A DNA stretch of 64,000 nt, from assembly GCF_022815725.1 (NCBI RefSeq), contig NZ_JALGRF010000001.1, positions 62,001 to 126,000 of the forward strand, given 5' to 3'. Origin of the DNA: Streptomyces sp. APSN-46.1. Lineage in GTDB: Bacteria; Actinomycetota; Actinomycetes; Streptomycetales; Streptomycetaceae. Made by a program: the position numbers and the translations under genes. The notes under the pieces are model-generated. The model saw only the letters and a list, made by a program, of their open reading frames with translations. It made no database searches and was not told the origin of the DNA. Of the stretch, positions 34,115-43,701 are shown piece by piece (position 1 is the stretch's first letter; each line of letters starts with the position of its first letter).

Positions 34115-34431
34115 GGCCGGCGCCGACACGTGGCAACTTCCCGCAGCGGTACAGGGTCAGCGCGGCGGCGGGAGGGTCCCTGCTCATCCTCGTCGGCGCC
34201 CACCAGGGCCGCGACGCCCACTTCCGCCGCGCCCAGACGCTCAGCCACCGCGGCCACCGGCCCCTGCGGCTGGACGAGTCCTTCCTGCACATCGTCACCG
34301 GCGTCGAAGACCTGCACGACGCCCAGGACGACACGGCCGCCCGCCTGTTCGCCGCCCTACGAGAGCCGATCGCGGGACACCGCGAGGTGGGCCTGGGTGG
34401 GCACGGCTCTGTCCCTGGTGCCCGCCGGTAG
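34115..34431 (+). pseudogene. Short coding-like remnant
   Basis: One frame from about 34170 has strong Streptomyces codon bias and reads SLLILVGAHQGRDAHFRRA, then DESFLHIVTGVEDLHDAQDD, ending at 34431. The only in-frame start is a TTG at 34066 that would put the terminator hairpin inside the gene, so this is more likely the tail of a lost gene. Family unknown. Confidence 0.3.
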
Positions 34432-34453
34432 GGATGAGGGGGAGAGGCGGCAA

Positions 34454-34491
34454 AAGGGGCGGCTCCCGGTGGAATCCGGGAGCCGCCCCTT
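34454..34491. terminator. Terminator after the ABC exporter operon
   Basis: A perfect 16-bp stem (AAGGGGCGGCTCCCGG and its complement) with a 6-nt loop lies 35 bp past the permease stop on the minus strand. With A/T at its base it can act on both strands. Confidence 0.85.
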
Positions 34492-34526
34492 CGCCTGCCT
34501 GTTTCGCTGGGTTCAACACGTGACGG

Positions 34527-35347
34527 TCAACGTGCGACCTTACGGTTGAAGACGGCGCGCGACCGCAGGTAGCCGAGCAGGGCGAGGCCCGTGCACCAGG
34601 CGAGGGCGATCCAGCCGTCGTTGCCGATCGGGGTGCCGAGCAGCAGGCCGCGCAGGGTCTCGTTGATCGGGGTGAAGGGCTGGTACTCGGCGAACCAGCG
34701 CAGAGCGGTCGGCATGGAGTCCGGGGTGACGACCGCGCTGCCGAGGAAGGGCAGGAAGGTCAGCGGCATCGGGGCGTTGGACGCGGCCTCGACGGTCTTG
34801 GCACCCAGGCCCATCGCGGCGGTCATCCAGCTCAGACCGAAGGACAGGAAGAGGAGCAGACCGATGGCGGCGATCCACTCGACGGGCGAGGCGTCGGGGC
34901 GGAAGCCCACCGCGAAGGAGGCTCCGATGATCAGGACGAGGATCGCCGCGGCCTGGATGACGCTGCCGAACACATGGCCGGTGAGAATGGATCCGCGCGA
35001 GATCGACATCGTACGGAAGCGGTTGACGATGCCTTCCGTCATGTCGGTGCAGACGGAGATGGCGGTCGTGATGGCGCCGGAGGTCACGGCCATCAGGATG
35101 ATGCCGGGGACCACGTAGTTGGTGTAGTCGCCGCGGCTGGTGCCCGCCCCGATGCCGGTGCCGAGCGCGCCGCCGAAGACGTACACGAAGAGCAGCAGCA
35201 TCACGATCGGCATCATGACGATCGTGATCGTCATCGACGGGTAGCGCTGCATGTGCTTGAGGTTGCGGCGCAGCATCGTCATGGAGTCGCGCAGCGCGTA
35301 CGAGCGGGTCGGCTTGGCGGACTTGGCCGGCGAGATGGTGACGGTGC

Positions 35348-35351
<4 letters not shown>
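34527..35351 (-). CDS. ABC-2 type permease, daunorubicin-resistance (DrrB) type
   Basis: This 274-residue membrane protein has six predicted helices, starting with MTITIVMMPIVMLLLFVYVFGG preceded by a basic N terminus, and ending with the typical FNRKVAR tail. It contains the ABC-2 pattern VPGIILMAVTSGAITTAISV and NRFRTMSISR. It overlaps the ATPase gene by 4 bp. Together they should export a drug or lipid-like compound. Phased TGGCGCCA-type octamers precede the operon. Confidence 0.9.
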
Positions 35352-36355
<1,004 letters not shown>

Positions 36356-36424
36356 GGTGGGCGGGCCCTTCTCTTCGGGGAGTTCGGGGACGGATGCGGC
36401 CGGCGGGCCGGCCATGGCGCAGGG

Positions 36425-36519
36425 TGGCGCATGTCTGGCGCAATGCACTTGTTCCGTGTCGTGCTTGCGTCACCATGATGGCACATCTGTGGCGCCATAG
36501 CGAGACCGAAGTGGCGCCA
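36425..36519 (-). promoter_or_regulatory. Phased octamer array upstream of the ABC exporter operon
   Basis: Five octamers read TGGCGCAT (36425), TGGCGCAA (36436), TGGCACAT (36479), TGGCGCCA (36490) and TGGCGCCA (36512). Successive spacings inside the two groups are 11, and 11 then 22 bp, so they lie on one face of the helix. The group at 36479-36519 is closely similar to that in front of the HicB-like gene at 41 kb. Confidence 0.7.
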
Positions 36520-36576
36520 TTCTTTCCGTCCATTGGTGTGGTGCTGCGTCTGGGCTGGATCGATGCAGGTCACGCA

Positions 36577-36620
36577 ATGGCGCCCCGTACCGGCTGGGAA
36601 GTCGGTACGGGGCGCCAATG
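36577..36620 (-). terminator. Terminator of the MMPL gene
   Basis: AATGGCGCCCCGTACCG pairs with CGGTACGGGGCGCCAAT, with one mismatch near the base and a 10-nt loop, 25 bp past the MMPL stop. The stem itself contains the GGCGCC core seen in the nearby operator octamers. Confidence 0.75.
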
Positions 36621-36644
36621 TGGTGCCATCTTGTGTCAACTCAC

Positions 36645-38900
36645 TCAGCCGACGATGGTGCGCTCCCGCCCGGAGCGCGGTGCGGACTGCTCGTGCTGGG
36701 CGAGCTTCTCGCCCTCGACGTCCACCCGGGGCAGGATCCGGTCCAGCCATTTCGGCAGCCACCAGGCGGACTCGCCGAGCAGGGCGAAGAGCGCGGGCAC
36801 GATCGCCATGCGGACGATGAAGGCGTCGAAGAAGACGGCGATCGCGAGGGCGAAGCCGATCATCTTGATGAAGTCGTTGTCCTCCACGATGAAGCCGGAG
36901 AAGACGCTCATCATGATGACCGCGGCCGCGGCGACGACCCGGCCGCCGTGGCGGAAGCCGTCGACGACCGCCTCGGCGGGGCGTGCTCCGTGGACGTACG
37001 ACTCACGCATCCGGCTGACCAGGAAGACCTCGTAGTCCATCGCGAGGCCGAAGACCACGCCGATCATGAAGATCGGCATCGTGCTCATGATCGGGCCGGT
37101 CTGCTCGATGCCGAGGACATCCGCGAGCCAGCCCCACTGGAAGACCGCCACGACGGCGCCGAGGGCCGCGGCCACGGAGAGCAGGAACCCGAGGGCCGCC
37201 TTGAGCGGGACCAGGACGGAGCGGAAGACCACCATGAGGAGGAGGAAGGCGAGGCCGACGACCAGGCCCAGGTAGGGCAGGAGCGCGTCGTTCAGGGTCT
37301 GCGAGAAGTCGATGAACATCGCCGTCTGGCCGGTGACGAGGATCGTCGACGCGGTGCTGCTCTCCAGACCGCCGGCCGTGGCGCGCAGGTCGCGGACGAG
37401 TTCCTCGGTCTGCTTCTCGGTCGGGCCGGTCTCCGGGATGACGTTGATGATCGCGGTGTCGCCGGCCTTGTTGGCGGTGGCCGGGGAGACCGAGGCCACG
37501 CCGGGGTTCCGGTCGAAGACCTTGCCCGCGGCGTCGGCCGCCTTCTTGGCGTCCTCGGCCTGCACGGTGACCATCAGGGGTCCGTTGAACCCGGGCCCGA
37601 AGGACTCCGACAGCATGTCGTACGCCTTGCGCTGGGTGGTCTTCGTCGACATCGAGCCCTCGCCGGGCAGCCCGAGTTCTAGGCTCGCGGCCGGTACGGC
37701 GACCGTACCGAGGCCGACCACGCCGATGAGCAGGACGGTCACCGGGTGGCGCAGGATGTAACTGGCCCAGCGGGAGCCGAGGTTGGGCTTGTCGTTCTTG
37801 GCGAGCCTGGCCGCGCGCTTGGCGGCCTTGCGCTGCTTGCGCTCCGACAGCGGCTTGACGGCGTACTGCAGGCGCCCCTTGCGGGCCATCACCTTGACCG
37901 GCGCGAGGCCGAGCAGGGCGGGGACCAGGGTGATCGCGACGAGCACGGAGACCGCGACGGTGCCGGCCGCGGCGAGGCCCATCTTGGTGAGCATCGGGAT
38001 GTTGACGACGGCCAGTCCGGCGAGCGCCACGATGACCGTCAGTCCCGCGAAGACGACCGCCGAACCCGCGGTGCCGACGGCCCGTCCTGCGGCCTCTTCG
38101 GGGCTGCGCCCCTCGGCGCGCTCGGCGCGGAAGCGGGACACGATGAACAGGGCGTAGTCGATGCCGACCGCGAGGCCGATCATCATCGCGAGGGTCGAAG
38201 TGGTCCCGGACAGGCCCAGCGTGGAGCCGAGTGCCGTGATGCCGGAGATCCCGATGCCGACCCCGATCAGCGCGGTGATCAGCGGCATTCCGGCCGCGAT
38301 CATCGAGCCGAAGGTCAGGACGAGGACGATCGCGGAGACCAGGATGCCGATCTGCTCGCCGGTGCCGCCCATCGCCTGGTCGATCTTCACGGCGTCGCCG
38401 CCGGCCTCGACGGTCAGGCCCGCCTTGTCGGCCTTCGCGATGGCGGCGTCGAGCGCGTCGTGCGCCTCGTCGCTGACCTCCATCGCGGGGACCTTGTACG
38501 TCACCACCGTGTAGGCGGTCGTACCGTCCTCGCTGATGCTGATCTCGGGGGTCTTGTAGGGGTCGGCGGCGCCCACTACCTGTGGGGAGGGCGTGCCCAA
38601 CTCGGCGACGAGGCGGTCGACTTCGGCCCGCTGCTCGGGGGCGGTGATCTTCTGGCCCTCGGGGGCCCGGACGACGACCCGGGCGCTGGCGCCGTCGGCG
38701 CTCGCGTCCGGGAACTTCTCCGTCAGCAGGTCGAAGGCCTTCTGCGACTCGGTGCCCGGCATCGAGAACGTGTCGGCGGGCGGCGTCGGCGCGGAGGAGG
38801 CGGCAAAGCCCATGCCGCCGAATATCAGCAGCCAGAGCAGCAGCGTCACCCCCCGGCGCCTGAAGGCGAGGCGGCCCAGTTTGGAAAGGAACGTAGCCAC
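36645..38900 (-). CDS. MMPL-family membrane exporter
   Basis: This 751-residue RND-superfamily transporter has 12 predicted helices in two halves, each with a large extracellular loop. The paired family motifs are VGIDYALFIVSRFR (about residue 220) and LAMDYEVFLVSRMRE (about residue 630), whose Asp-Tyr relays protons. It resembles MmpL/ActII-3-like exporters of lipids or antibiotics. The GTG at 38900 begins the conserved amphipathic start (ATFLSKLGRLAFRRR). A phased octamer array lies 106-244 bp upstream. Confidence 0.93.
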   Translation of the reverse strand: MATFLSKLGRLAFRRRGVTLLLWLLIFGGMGFAASSAPTPPADTFSMPGTESQKAFDLLTEKFPDASADGASARVVVRAPEGQKITAPEQRAEVDRLVAELGTPSPQVVGAADPYKTPEISISEDGTTAYTVVTYKVPAMEVSDEAHDALDAAIAKADKAGLTVEAGGDAVKIDQAMGGTGEQIGILVSAIVLVLTFGSMIAAGMPLITALIGVGIGISGITALGSTLGLSGTTSTLAMMIGLAVGIDYALFIVSRFRAERAEGRSPEEAAGRAVGTAGSAVVFAGLTVIVALAGLAVVNIPMLTKMGLAAAGTVAVSVLVAITLVPALLGLAPVKVMARKGRLQYAVKPLSERKQRKAAKRAARLAKNDKPNLGSRWASYILRHPVTVLLIGVVGLGTVAVPAASLELGLPGEGSMSTKTTQRKAYDMLSESFGPGFNGPLMVTVQAEDAKKAADAAGKVFDRNPGVASVSPATANKAGDTAIINVIPETGPTEKQTEELVRDLRATAGGLESSTASTILVTGQTAMFIDFSQTLNDALLPYLGLVVGLAFLLLMVVFRSVLVPLKAALGFLLSVAAALGAVVAVFQWGWLADVLGIEQTGPIMSTMPIFMIGVVFGLAMDYEVFLVSRMRESYVHGARPAEAVVDGFRHGGRVVAAAAVIMMSVFSGFIVEDNDFIKMIGFALAIAVFFDAFIVRMAIVPALFALLGESAWWLPKWLDRILPRVDVEGEKLAQHEQSAPRSGRERTIVG

Positions 38901-38954
38901 GGTGGGACTCCCGTTGGATCGGTCGTGTGGTCGCTTGAGTGGTCGGGGGTCGGG

Positions 38955-38981
38955 GATCGGCGATCGGCGATCGGCGATCGG
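38955..38981. repeat. GATCGGC tandem repeat
   Basis: About four units of the heptamer GATCGGC lie in the leader of the MMPL gene, between the operator array and the start. They may vary in number between strains. Confidence 0.7.
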
Positions 38982-39005
38982 GGTCGGCATCCGGGCAGCA
39001 CGACA

Positions 39006-39144
39006 TGGCGCCATGGTGGCGCATGGGTTGTGCGTGGCTCGTTGCGCGAGGGGTGCTGTGCTGAAAAGCGCGCGGGGAACGGTCAACACCCGCGTTGTCG
39101 TCATGACGTGAACGTGGCGCTATGCGCGAGTAAATGTGGCGCCA
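39006..39144 (-). promoter_or_regulatory. Phased octamer array upstream of the MMPL gene
   Basis: Octamers TGGCGCCA (39006) and TGGCGCAT (39017) are 11 bp apart; TGGCGCTA (39115) and TGGCGCCA (39137) are 22 bp apart. The motif and spacing match those at 36.4 and 41.0 kb. Confidence 0.65.
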
Positions 39145-39261
39145 TGGCTTCCATGGCGGCTGTCAGGATCATGGCAGCGGCTGCGGGGCGAAGCTCAGGA
39201 GGTGCGTGGCCTCGCGGAGGGCAGCTCCTGGTCGCCGCCGGGGCCCTCGGCGAGCGCGTCG

Positions 39262-39478
39262 AGTCCGTAGCGTCGAACGCGGCCCCGGCGTCCCGGACGA
39301 GGTCAAGGGCCGCCTCTTGGAGCTGCCCTTCCAGCGCTACGGAGACGCCTCACGCGGGCCGGGCGCCTGCCTCGGCGTTGAAGTCGCCCGCGGCTTCACG
39401 GAGTCGGTGGGCGGGATGCTGAGCGCGGAGGACACACCTGGTGGCGGCCTCCACCGTGGTGCTCACGCTGCGGGGCGG
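39262..39478 (+). pseudogene. Fragment of a KdpD-like sensor kinase
   Basis: The plus strand reads ERGPGVPDEVKGRLLELPFQ, then GVEVARGFTESVGGMLSAED and TPGGGL. These match the C-terminal ATPase boxes of KdpD encoded 4 kb away (RGPGVPDEAKERIFEPFQ, VARGFTETIGGTLTAED). A one-base insertion near 39451 shifts the last strand (VVLTL) out of frame. Only about 70 codons survive and nucleotide divergence is considerable, so this is an old remnant rather than a fresh duplication. Confidence 0.65.
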
Positions 39479-39534
39479 GGGCAGGCCCCTTTGGAGAGGC
39501 GAGCGGCTCGGGTCCTCTTGGGTCGGTGAGTGGC

Positions 39535-40371
39535 TCAGGCCCGGCGGATCACGATGTCGCCGGCGCTGGTCCGGCCCCGAACCTCGACCGTCTCCTCGGA
39601 CGCCTGGGGCCCCTCCGCCGCCCCGAGCTCATTTCGTACACGCCCTGCCTTGGACCGCACATCCAGCCAGGCCGCAGACCCCTCGGCGATCCCGATCTCA
39701 AGCGCCCCGGCCGCGGTGTCCAGGGTGATCCGCCCGCGCACCACCTCGGCGAGCCGAATGGCGCCGCTCGCGGACTTGGCCGTGACGGAGGAGCCCGCGT
39801 GCTGGACGCTGATGGGCCCGTTGGACGAGCGCACCGTCAGCTCCCCGCGGATCTCCCCGATCGCGGTCTCGCCGTTGAGGTTCTTGATGGTGGCCGTGGA
39901 GTCGGCCCGGCCGACCCGCACCCGCCCCGACCCCTGGATCTCGACCTCGCCCGTCGCACGGTCCACGAGGACGTCCCCGTGCGGGGTCTTCAGCTGTACG
40001 GCCGCGGCCTCTTCCAGCTGGATGTCGCCGGTGGACGTCGTCAGGTGGCAGTTCCCGAACCGCCCCTCGCCGATGAAGTCGCCGAGACCCGTCTTGCCGG
40101 TCAGGTGCGAGCCCGCGGGCAGTTCGACGGTCACATCGACCGAGCCGATCTTGCCGAAGGGTGAGCGATTCTTGGGGCCCTTGACCACGAGCTCCCCGCC
40201 CGCGCAGGTGACCTTGGTGTCCTCGGCGGCCTGTACGTCCTGCTTGTTGCCGGGGTCGCTCGGCGTCACCTCGACCACGGTGTCGGTGCGCTTGCCCGCG
40301 ATGATCCGGATCCGCCCGAAATCGAATTCCAGGGTGGCGGAGAGGGGCTCGGGGGTGTCGAAAGTAGGCAT
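39535..40371 (-). CDS. DUF4097 beta-strand repeat protein
   Basis: This 278-residue protein is built of short beta repeats (GELVVKGPK, GDIQLEEAAAVQLKT, GDVLVDRATGEVEIQGSG, GELTVRSSNGPISVQ), the right-handed helix/adhesin-like DUF4097 fold. No signal peptide. It follows the HicB-like gene by 76 bp and probably shares its transcript. In other Streptomyces, as I recall, DUF4097 genes sit between a HicB-like gene and a DrrAB-like exporter; here the MMPL gene separates them. Confidence 0.85.
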   Translation of the reverse strand: MPTFDTPEPLSATLEFDFGRIRIIAGKRTDTVVEVTPSDPGNKQDVQAAEDTKVTCAGGELVVKGPKNRSPFGKIGSVDVTVELPAGSHLTGKTGLGDFIGEGRFGNCHLTTSTGDIQLEEAAAVQLKTPHGDVLVDRATGEVEIQGSGRVRVGRADSTATIKNLNGETAIGEIRGELTVRSSNGPISVQHAGSSVTAKSASGAIRLAEVVRGRITLDTAAGALEIGIAEGSAAWLDVRSKAGRVRNELGAAEGPQASEETVEVRGRTSAGDIVIRRA

Positions 40372-40447
40372 GGCTGAGCCGTCCTTTGGCTGTTGGCTGC
40401 TGGCTGATGGCTGCTTGGTTGGGAGTACGTGAGTGGTGCGGGGTGGA

Positions 40448-41008
40448 CTAGCGCACCCAGCCGGTGAATCCCTGCCCTGCGGCGGGCGTCCGGCCGGTGA
40501 GTGCCTGCCCGGCCGCGGGCGCCCGGCCCGAGCCGTCCGTGCCGCGGTTCGCCGTGGGTTCCAGGGCGGCGGCGACGGCCCGGACCAGCCAGGCGTTGAC
40601 CGAGAGCCCTTCGCGGCTCGCGGCCTCTTCGACCCGGACCTTGAGCTGGGCGGGCGGGCGGAAGTTGATGCGCGAGGTGGCGCCGTCCTCGAAGTCCACC
40701 GGGGCCGGCGGCGTGGGCGCCGGCGGCGGCGCCGGGGCGTCGCCCTCGCCGAAGGCGTCCGGGGTGGGCGGGGCCGTGACCATGAACTCGGGGTCGAGCC
40801 CACGCAGTCGTACATGGACCGAGCCCGGGGCCAGGTCGCGGGTGACCTCGTCCATCGCGTCGGACAGGGCGTTCAGCAGGGTGAGCCGGGCGGCCGACTC
40901 AAGCTGGGCGGTGAGCCGCTCGGCCAGGGCGCGGGCTTCGTCTCCACCGGCTTCGGCGGCGACGCCGAGTTCGTGCCGGAGGTTGTCGACGTAGGGAGTG
41001 AGGTCCAT
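40448..41008 (-). CDS. HicB-like ribbon-helix-helix protein (orphan antitoxin or regulator)
   Basis: This 186-residue protein has an N-terminal helical domain (MDLTPYVDNLRHELGV ... LNALSDAMDEVTRDL), a Pro-rich linker and, from about residue 120, a ribbon-helix-helix DNA-binding domain of the Arc/HicB type: RINFRPPAQLKVRVEEAASR then GLSVNAWLVRAVAAAL. No HicA-type toxin gene lies next to it. Its own promoter carries phased TGGCGCCA octamers from 11 bp before the ATG, the usual position for autoregulation by this class. It is my best candidate for the regulator of the exporter genes nearby. Confidence 0.82.
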   Translation of the reverse strand: MDLTPYVDNLRHELGVAAEAGGDEARALAERLTAQLESAARLTLLNALSDAMDEVTRDLAPGSVHVRLRGLDPEFMVTAPPTPDAFGEGDAPAPPPAPTPPAPVDFEDGATSRINFRPPAQLKVRVEEAASREGLSVNAWLVRAVAAALEPTANRGTDGSGRAPAAGQALTGRTPAAGQGFTGWVR

Positions 41009-41018
41009 AGCGCAATGA

Positions 41019-41057
41019 TGGCACCATCGTGGCGCCATGACAAGTCGGATGGCGCCA
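41019..41057 (-). promoter_or_regulatory. Phased octamer array upstream of the HicB-like gene
   Basis: TGGCACCA (41019), TGGCGCCA (41030) and TGGCGCCA (41050) lie 11-50 bp before the start. The 40-bp block aligns almost base for base with 36476-36519. Confidence 0.7.
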
Positions 41058-41089
41058 CCGTGGTTGCGAGCCGAAGCCGACTGACGCTC

Positions 41090-43126
41090 TCAGCCCTTCG
41101 GCGCCGCCCGCTCGCGGACCGGCTCGTCGCGGACGGGTTCGCCGCGGCGGTAGGCGCCGGGGGCGCGGGCCGCCGGGTGGTCGGCGCGGGTGGAGGAGGT
41201 CAGCTGCCAGGGGACGCTGGTGACCATGACGCCCGGGGTGAAGAGCAGCCGGCTCTTGAGCCACAGCGCCGACTGGTTGTGGAGGAGGTTCTCCCACCAG
41301 TGGCCGACGACGTACTCGGGGATGAACACGCTGACGATGTCCCGCGGGCTGTCCCGGCGGATGCCGCGTACGTACTCGACCACCGGGCGGGTGATCTCCC
41401 GATACGGGGAGTCGATGACCTTCAGCGGGGTCTCGATCTCGTACTCGTCCCACTGTCGCCGGAGCGCGGTGGAGGACTCGCGGTCGACGGAGACGGTCAG
41501 CGCTTCCAGCCGGTCCGCGCGCATGGCGCGGGCGTACGCCAGGGCGCGCAGGGTCGGCTTGTGGATGGTGGAGACGAGCACGATCGCGATGACCCGGGGC
41601 GGCGGGGCCATCTCGGCGCGCGGATCGGTGACGGCGAGCTCGGCCGCGGTCTGGTCGTAGTGGTGGCGGATGCCGCGCATCATCACCCACAGGACCAGGG
41701 CGGCGAGTACGGCGAGCCAGGCGCCCTGGGTGAACTTCGTGGCCAGGACGATGACGAGGACCAGTCCGGTCACGCAGGCGCCGAGCCCGTTGATGGACCG
41801 CGTGACCATGTGGCGGCGGCGTACGGCCACATCTCGTTCGTCGCGCAGTTCGCGGTTCCAGTGCCGGACCATGCCCAGCTGGGAGAGCGTGAAGGAGGTG
41901 AACACGCCCAGGATGTAGAGGTGGATGAGGTCGGTGACGTTCGCCTTGTAGCCCCAGAGCAGGAGTCCCGCGACCACGGCCAGGGCGATGATGCCGTTGG
42001 AGTAGGCGAGCCGGTCACCGCGGTTGTGCAGCTGGCGCGGCAGGTAGCGGTGCTGGGCCAGGATCGAGGTGAGCAGCGGGAAGCCGTTGTACGCCGTGTT
42101 CGCCGCCAGGATCAGGATCAGCGCGGTCGCGGCCTGGATGAAGTAGAAGCCGAAGCTGTCCGAGCCGCCGAAGACGGCGGCCGCGAGCTGGGCGATGACG
42201 GTGCGCTGCGTGTACCCCTCGCAGTCCGCGAGCCCCGTCAGGCGGCAGGGGTCCTCGACGATGTGCACCTTGGCGACCACGGCAAGGGTGGTGACGCCGA
42301 CGAACATGGTGATCGCGATGATGCCCATGGCCGCCATGGTCTTCGCGGCGTTGGCGGCTTTCGGCTTGCGGAAGGCCGGCACGCCGTTGGAGATGGCCTC
42401 GACACCGGTCAGCGCCGTACAGCCGCTGGAGAAGGCGCGCAGCACCAGCATCAGCAGCGCGAAGCCCGCGAGGTTCGCGTCGGCGGGCTCAGGGGCGATC
42501 CCGTACGCGGCGCTCTCCGCGACCGGCGCGTCTCCCATCAGGTACCGGAAGAGCCCGGTGCCGACCATGATCAGCACGCCGCCGATGAACAAGTACGTGG
42601 GGGTGGCGAAGGCCCGGCCCGACTCGCGTACGCCGCGCAGGTTCATCGCCGTGAGGAGGGCGACGAAGCCGAGGGCGAGGAACACACGGTGCTCGGCCAG
42701 GTTCGGCAGCGCCGAGATGATGTTGTCCACACCGGAGGCGACCGAGACCGCCACCGTCATGACGTAGTCGACCATCAGCGAGGCGGCCACCACCAGGCCG
42801 GCCGACGGCCCGAGATTCGTCGAGGCGACCTCGTACGAGCCCCCGCCGCTCGGGTACGCGCGCACGACCTGCTGGTACGACAGCACCACGACCGTCATCA
42901 GACAGACGACGGAGAAGGCGATCCACGGCGTGAAATACAGGTACGCCAGCCCGCCCAGCGTCAGCACGAGCAGGATCTCCTGCGTCGCGTACGCCACCGA
43001 GGACAGCGGGTCGGAGGCGAAGATCGGCAGGGCGAGGCGCTTGGGCAGCAGGGTCTCGCCCAGCTCCTCGCTGCGCATGGCCCGGCCGATTACCAGGCGT
43101 TTGAGCAGACCAGTCACATTGAACAC
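41090..43126 (-). CDS. APC-family permease, KimA-like potassium importer
   Basis: This 678-residue transporter has 12 predicted helices (from FASDPLSSVAYATQEILLVL) and a soluble C-terminal domain of about 200 residues. The motif FASDPLSSVAY and the architecture match KimA (formerly YdaO), the high-affinity K+/H+ symporter controlled by c-di-AMP in Bacillus. It faces the kdp locus 0.6 kb away. No ydaO aptamer is visible in its own 255-bp leader. Confidence 0.85.
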   Translation of the reverse strand: MFNVTGLLKRLVIGRAMRSEELGETLLPKRLALPIFASDPLSSVAYATQEILLVLTLGGLAYLYFTPWIAFSVVCLMTVVVLSYQQVVRAYPSGGGSYEVASTNLGPSAGLVVAASLMVDYVMTVAVSVASGVDNIISALPNLAEHRVFLALGFVALLTAMNLRGVRESGRAFATPTYLFIGGVLIMVGTGLFRYLMGDAPVAESAAYGIAPEPADANLAGFALLMLVLRAFSSGCTALTGVEAISNGVPAFRKPKAANAAKTMAAMGIIAITMFVGVTTLAVVAKVHIVEDPCRLTGLADCEGYTQRTVIAQLAAAVFGGSDSFGFYFIQAATALILILAANTAYNGFPLLTSILAQHRYLPRQLHNRGDRLAYSNGIIALAVVAGLLLWGYKANVTDLIHLYILGVFTSFTLSQLGMVRHWNRELRDERDVAVRRRHMVTRSINGLGACVTGLVLVIVLATKFTQGAWLAVLAALVLWVMMRGIRHHYDQTAAELAVTDPRAEMAPPPRVIAIVLVSTIHKPTLRALAYARAMRADRLEALTVSVDRESSTALRRQWDEYEIETPLKVIDSPYREITRPVVEYVRGIRRDSPRDIVSVFIPEYVVGHWWENLLHNQSALWLKSRLLFTPGVMVTSVPWQLTSSTRADHPAARAPGAYRRGEPVRDEPVRERAAPKG

Positions 43127-43381
43127 GCCGCGAGCGTATGCATCAGGGCCAGGTCACGCGCGTCCGAAGCGAACGGGAGGCAGCAGGAATTCCCGAATGG
43201 AGGTCACGAAGGCAGGCAAATGGCGGTGCGGGTCACACTTCGTGAGTGCGGGTCAGTCCGCGCCCGACATCTGGAACACCGGGCGCGGAGGACGCGCGGC
43301 CGATGTCAGAGGGCCGGACGGCTCGCGTGTTTTCCCGCGTAGGCGAAGCCGACTCCTCCTGGTTGGCAACTAGTTGCTCAT

Positions 43382-43633
43382 GTGGCAAGTACGCTGTCGA
43401 ATGCCTTTGTGGTCATGGGACTGTCCCTGTTCGCCACACGGCAGCCCGTAGTCCCGCGCGGCTACGGCGGCACGCACCTCAGGGTGATCGGCGCCTGGGC
43501 GGTCGCCTACGTCCTGACCCTCGTGCTCGGCTTCACCGTCTTCCCGGACAGCGTCGCCTTCGCGGCCGTGGCCGCCCTCGCGTGCGCGCTGCCGGCCGCC
43601 GCGGCAGCCTGGCGGGAGGGGCGCTCCGTATGA
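43382..43633 (+). CDS. Small two-helix membrane protein
   Basis: This ORF of up to 83 codons has a GTG at 43382 or an ATG at 43415 as possible starts. Two hydrophobic segments (IGAWAVAYVLTLVLGFTVF and VAFAAVAALACALPAAAAA) are visible. It converges on kdpD. Codon bias is good, but no clear ribosome site is seen. Function unknown. Confidence 0.5.
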   Translation: MASTLSNAFVVMGLSLFATRQPVVPRGYGGTHLRVIGAWAVAYVLTLVLGFTVFPDSVAFAAVAALACALPAAAAAWREGRSV

Positions 43634-43701
43634 CGCCGGCAGCCCCGGTGGGCGCGGGGTCCGGTACGCGGGCCCCGACGGTTCGGCCGGTTGTCGCGTT
43701 G

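Noticed and set aside
36356..36448. N-terminal extension of the DrrA-like ATPase
   Set aside because: The extra residues read the operator octamers and are unlike the family; the ATG at 36355 has a ribosome site.
38901..39104. N-terminal extension of the MMPL protein
   Set aside because: It would translate the GATCGGC repeat and operator sites; the GTG at 38900 begins the conserved start.
43127..43381. A ydaO riboswitch in front of the KimA-like permease
   Set aside because: The conserved GACAGCT(A/C)ACCTCG(T/C)AGGC block is absent in the minus-strand leader.
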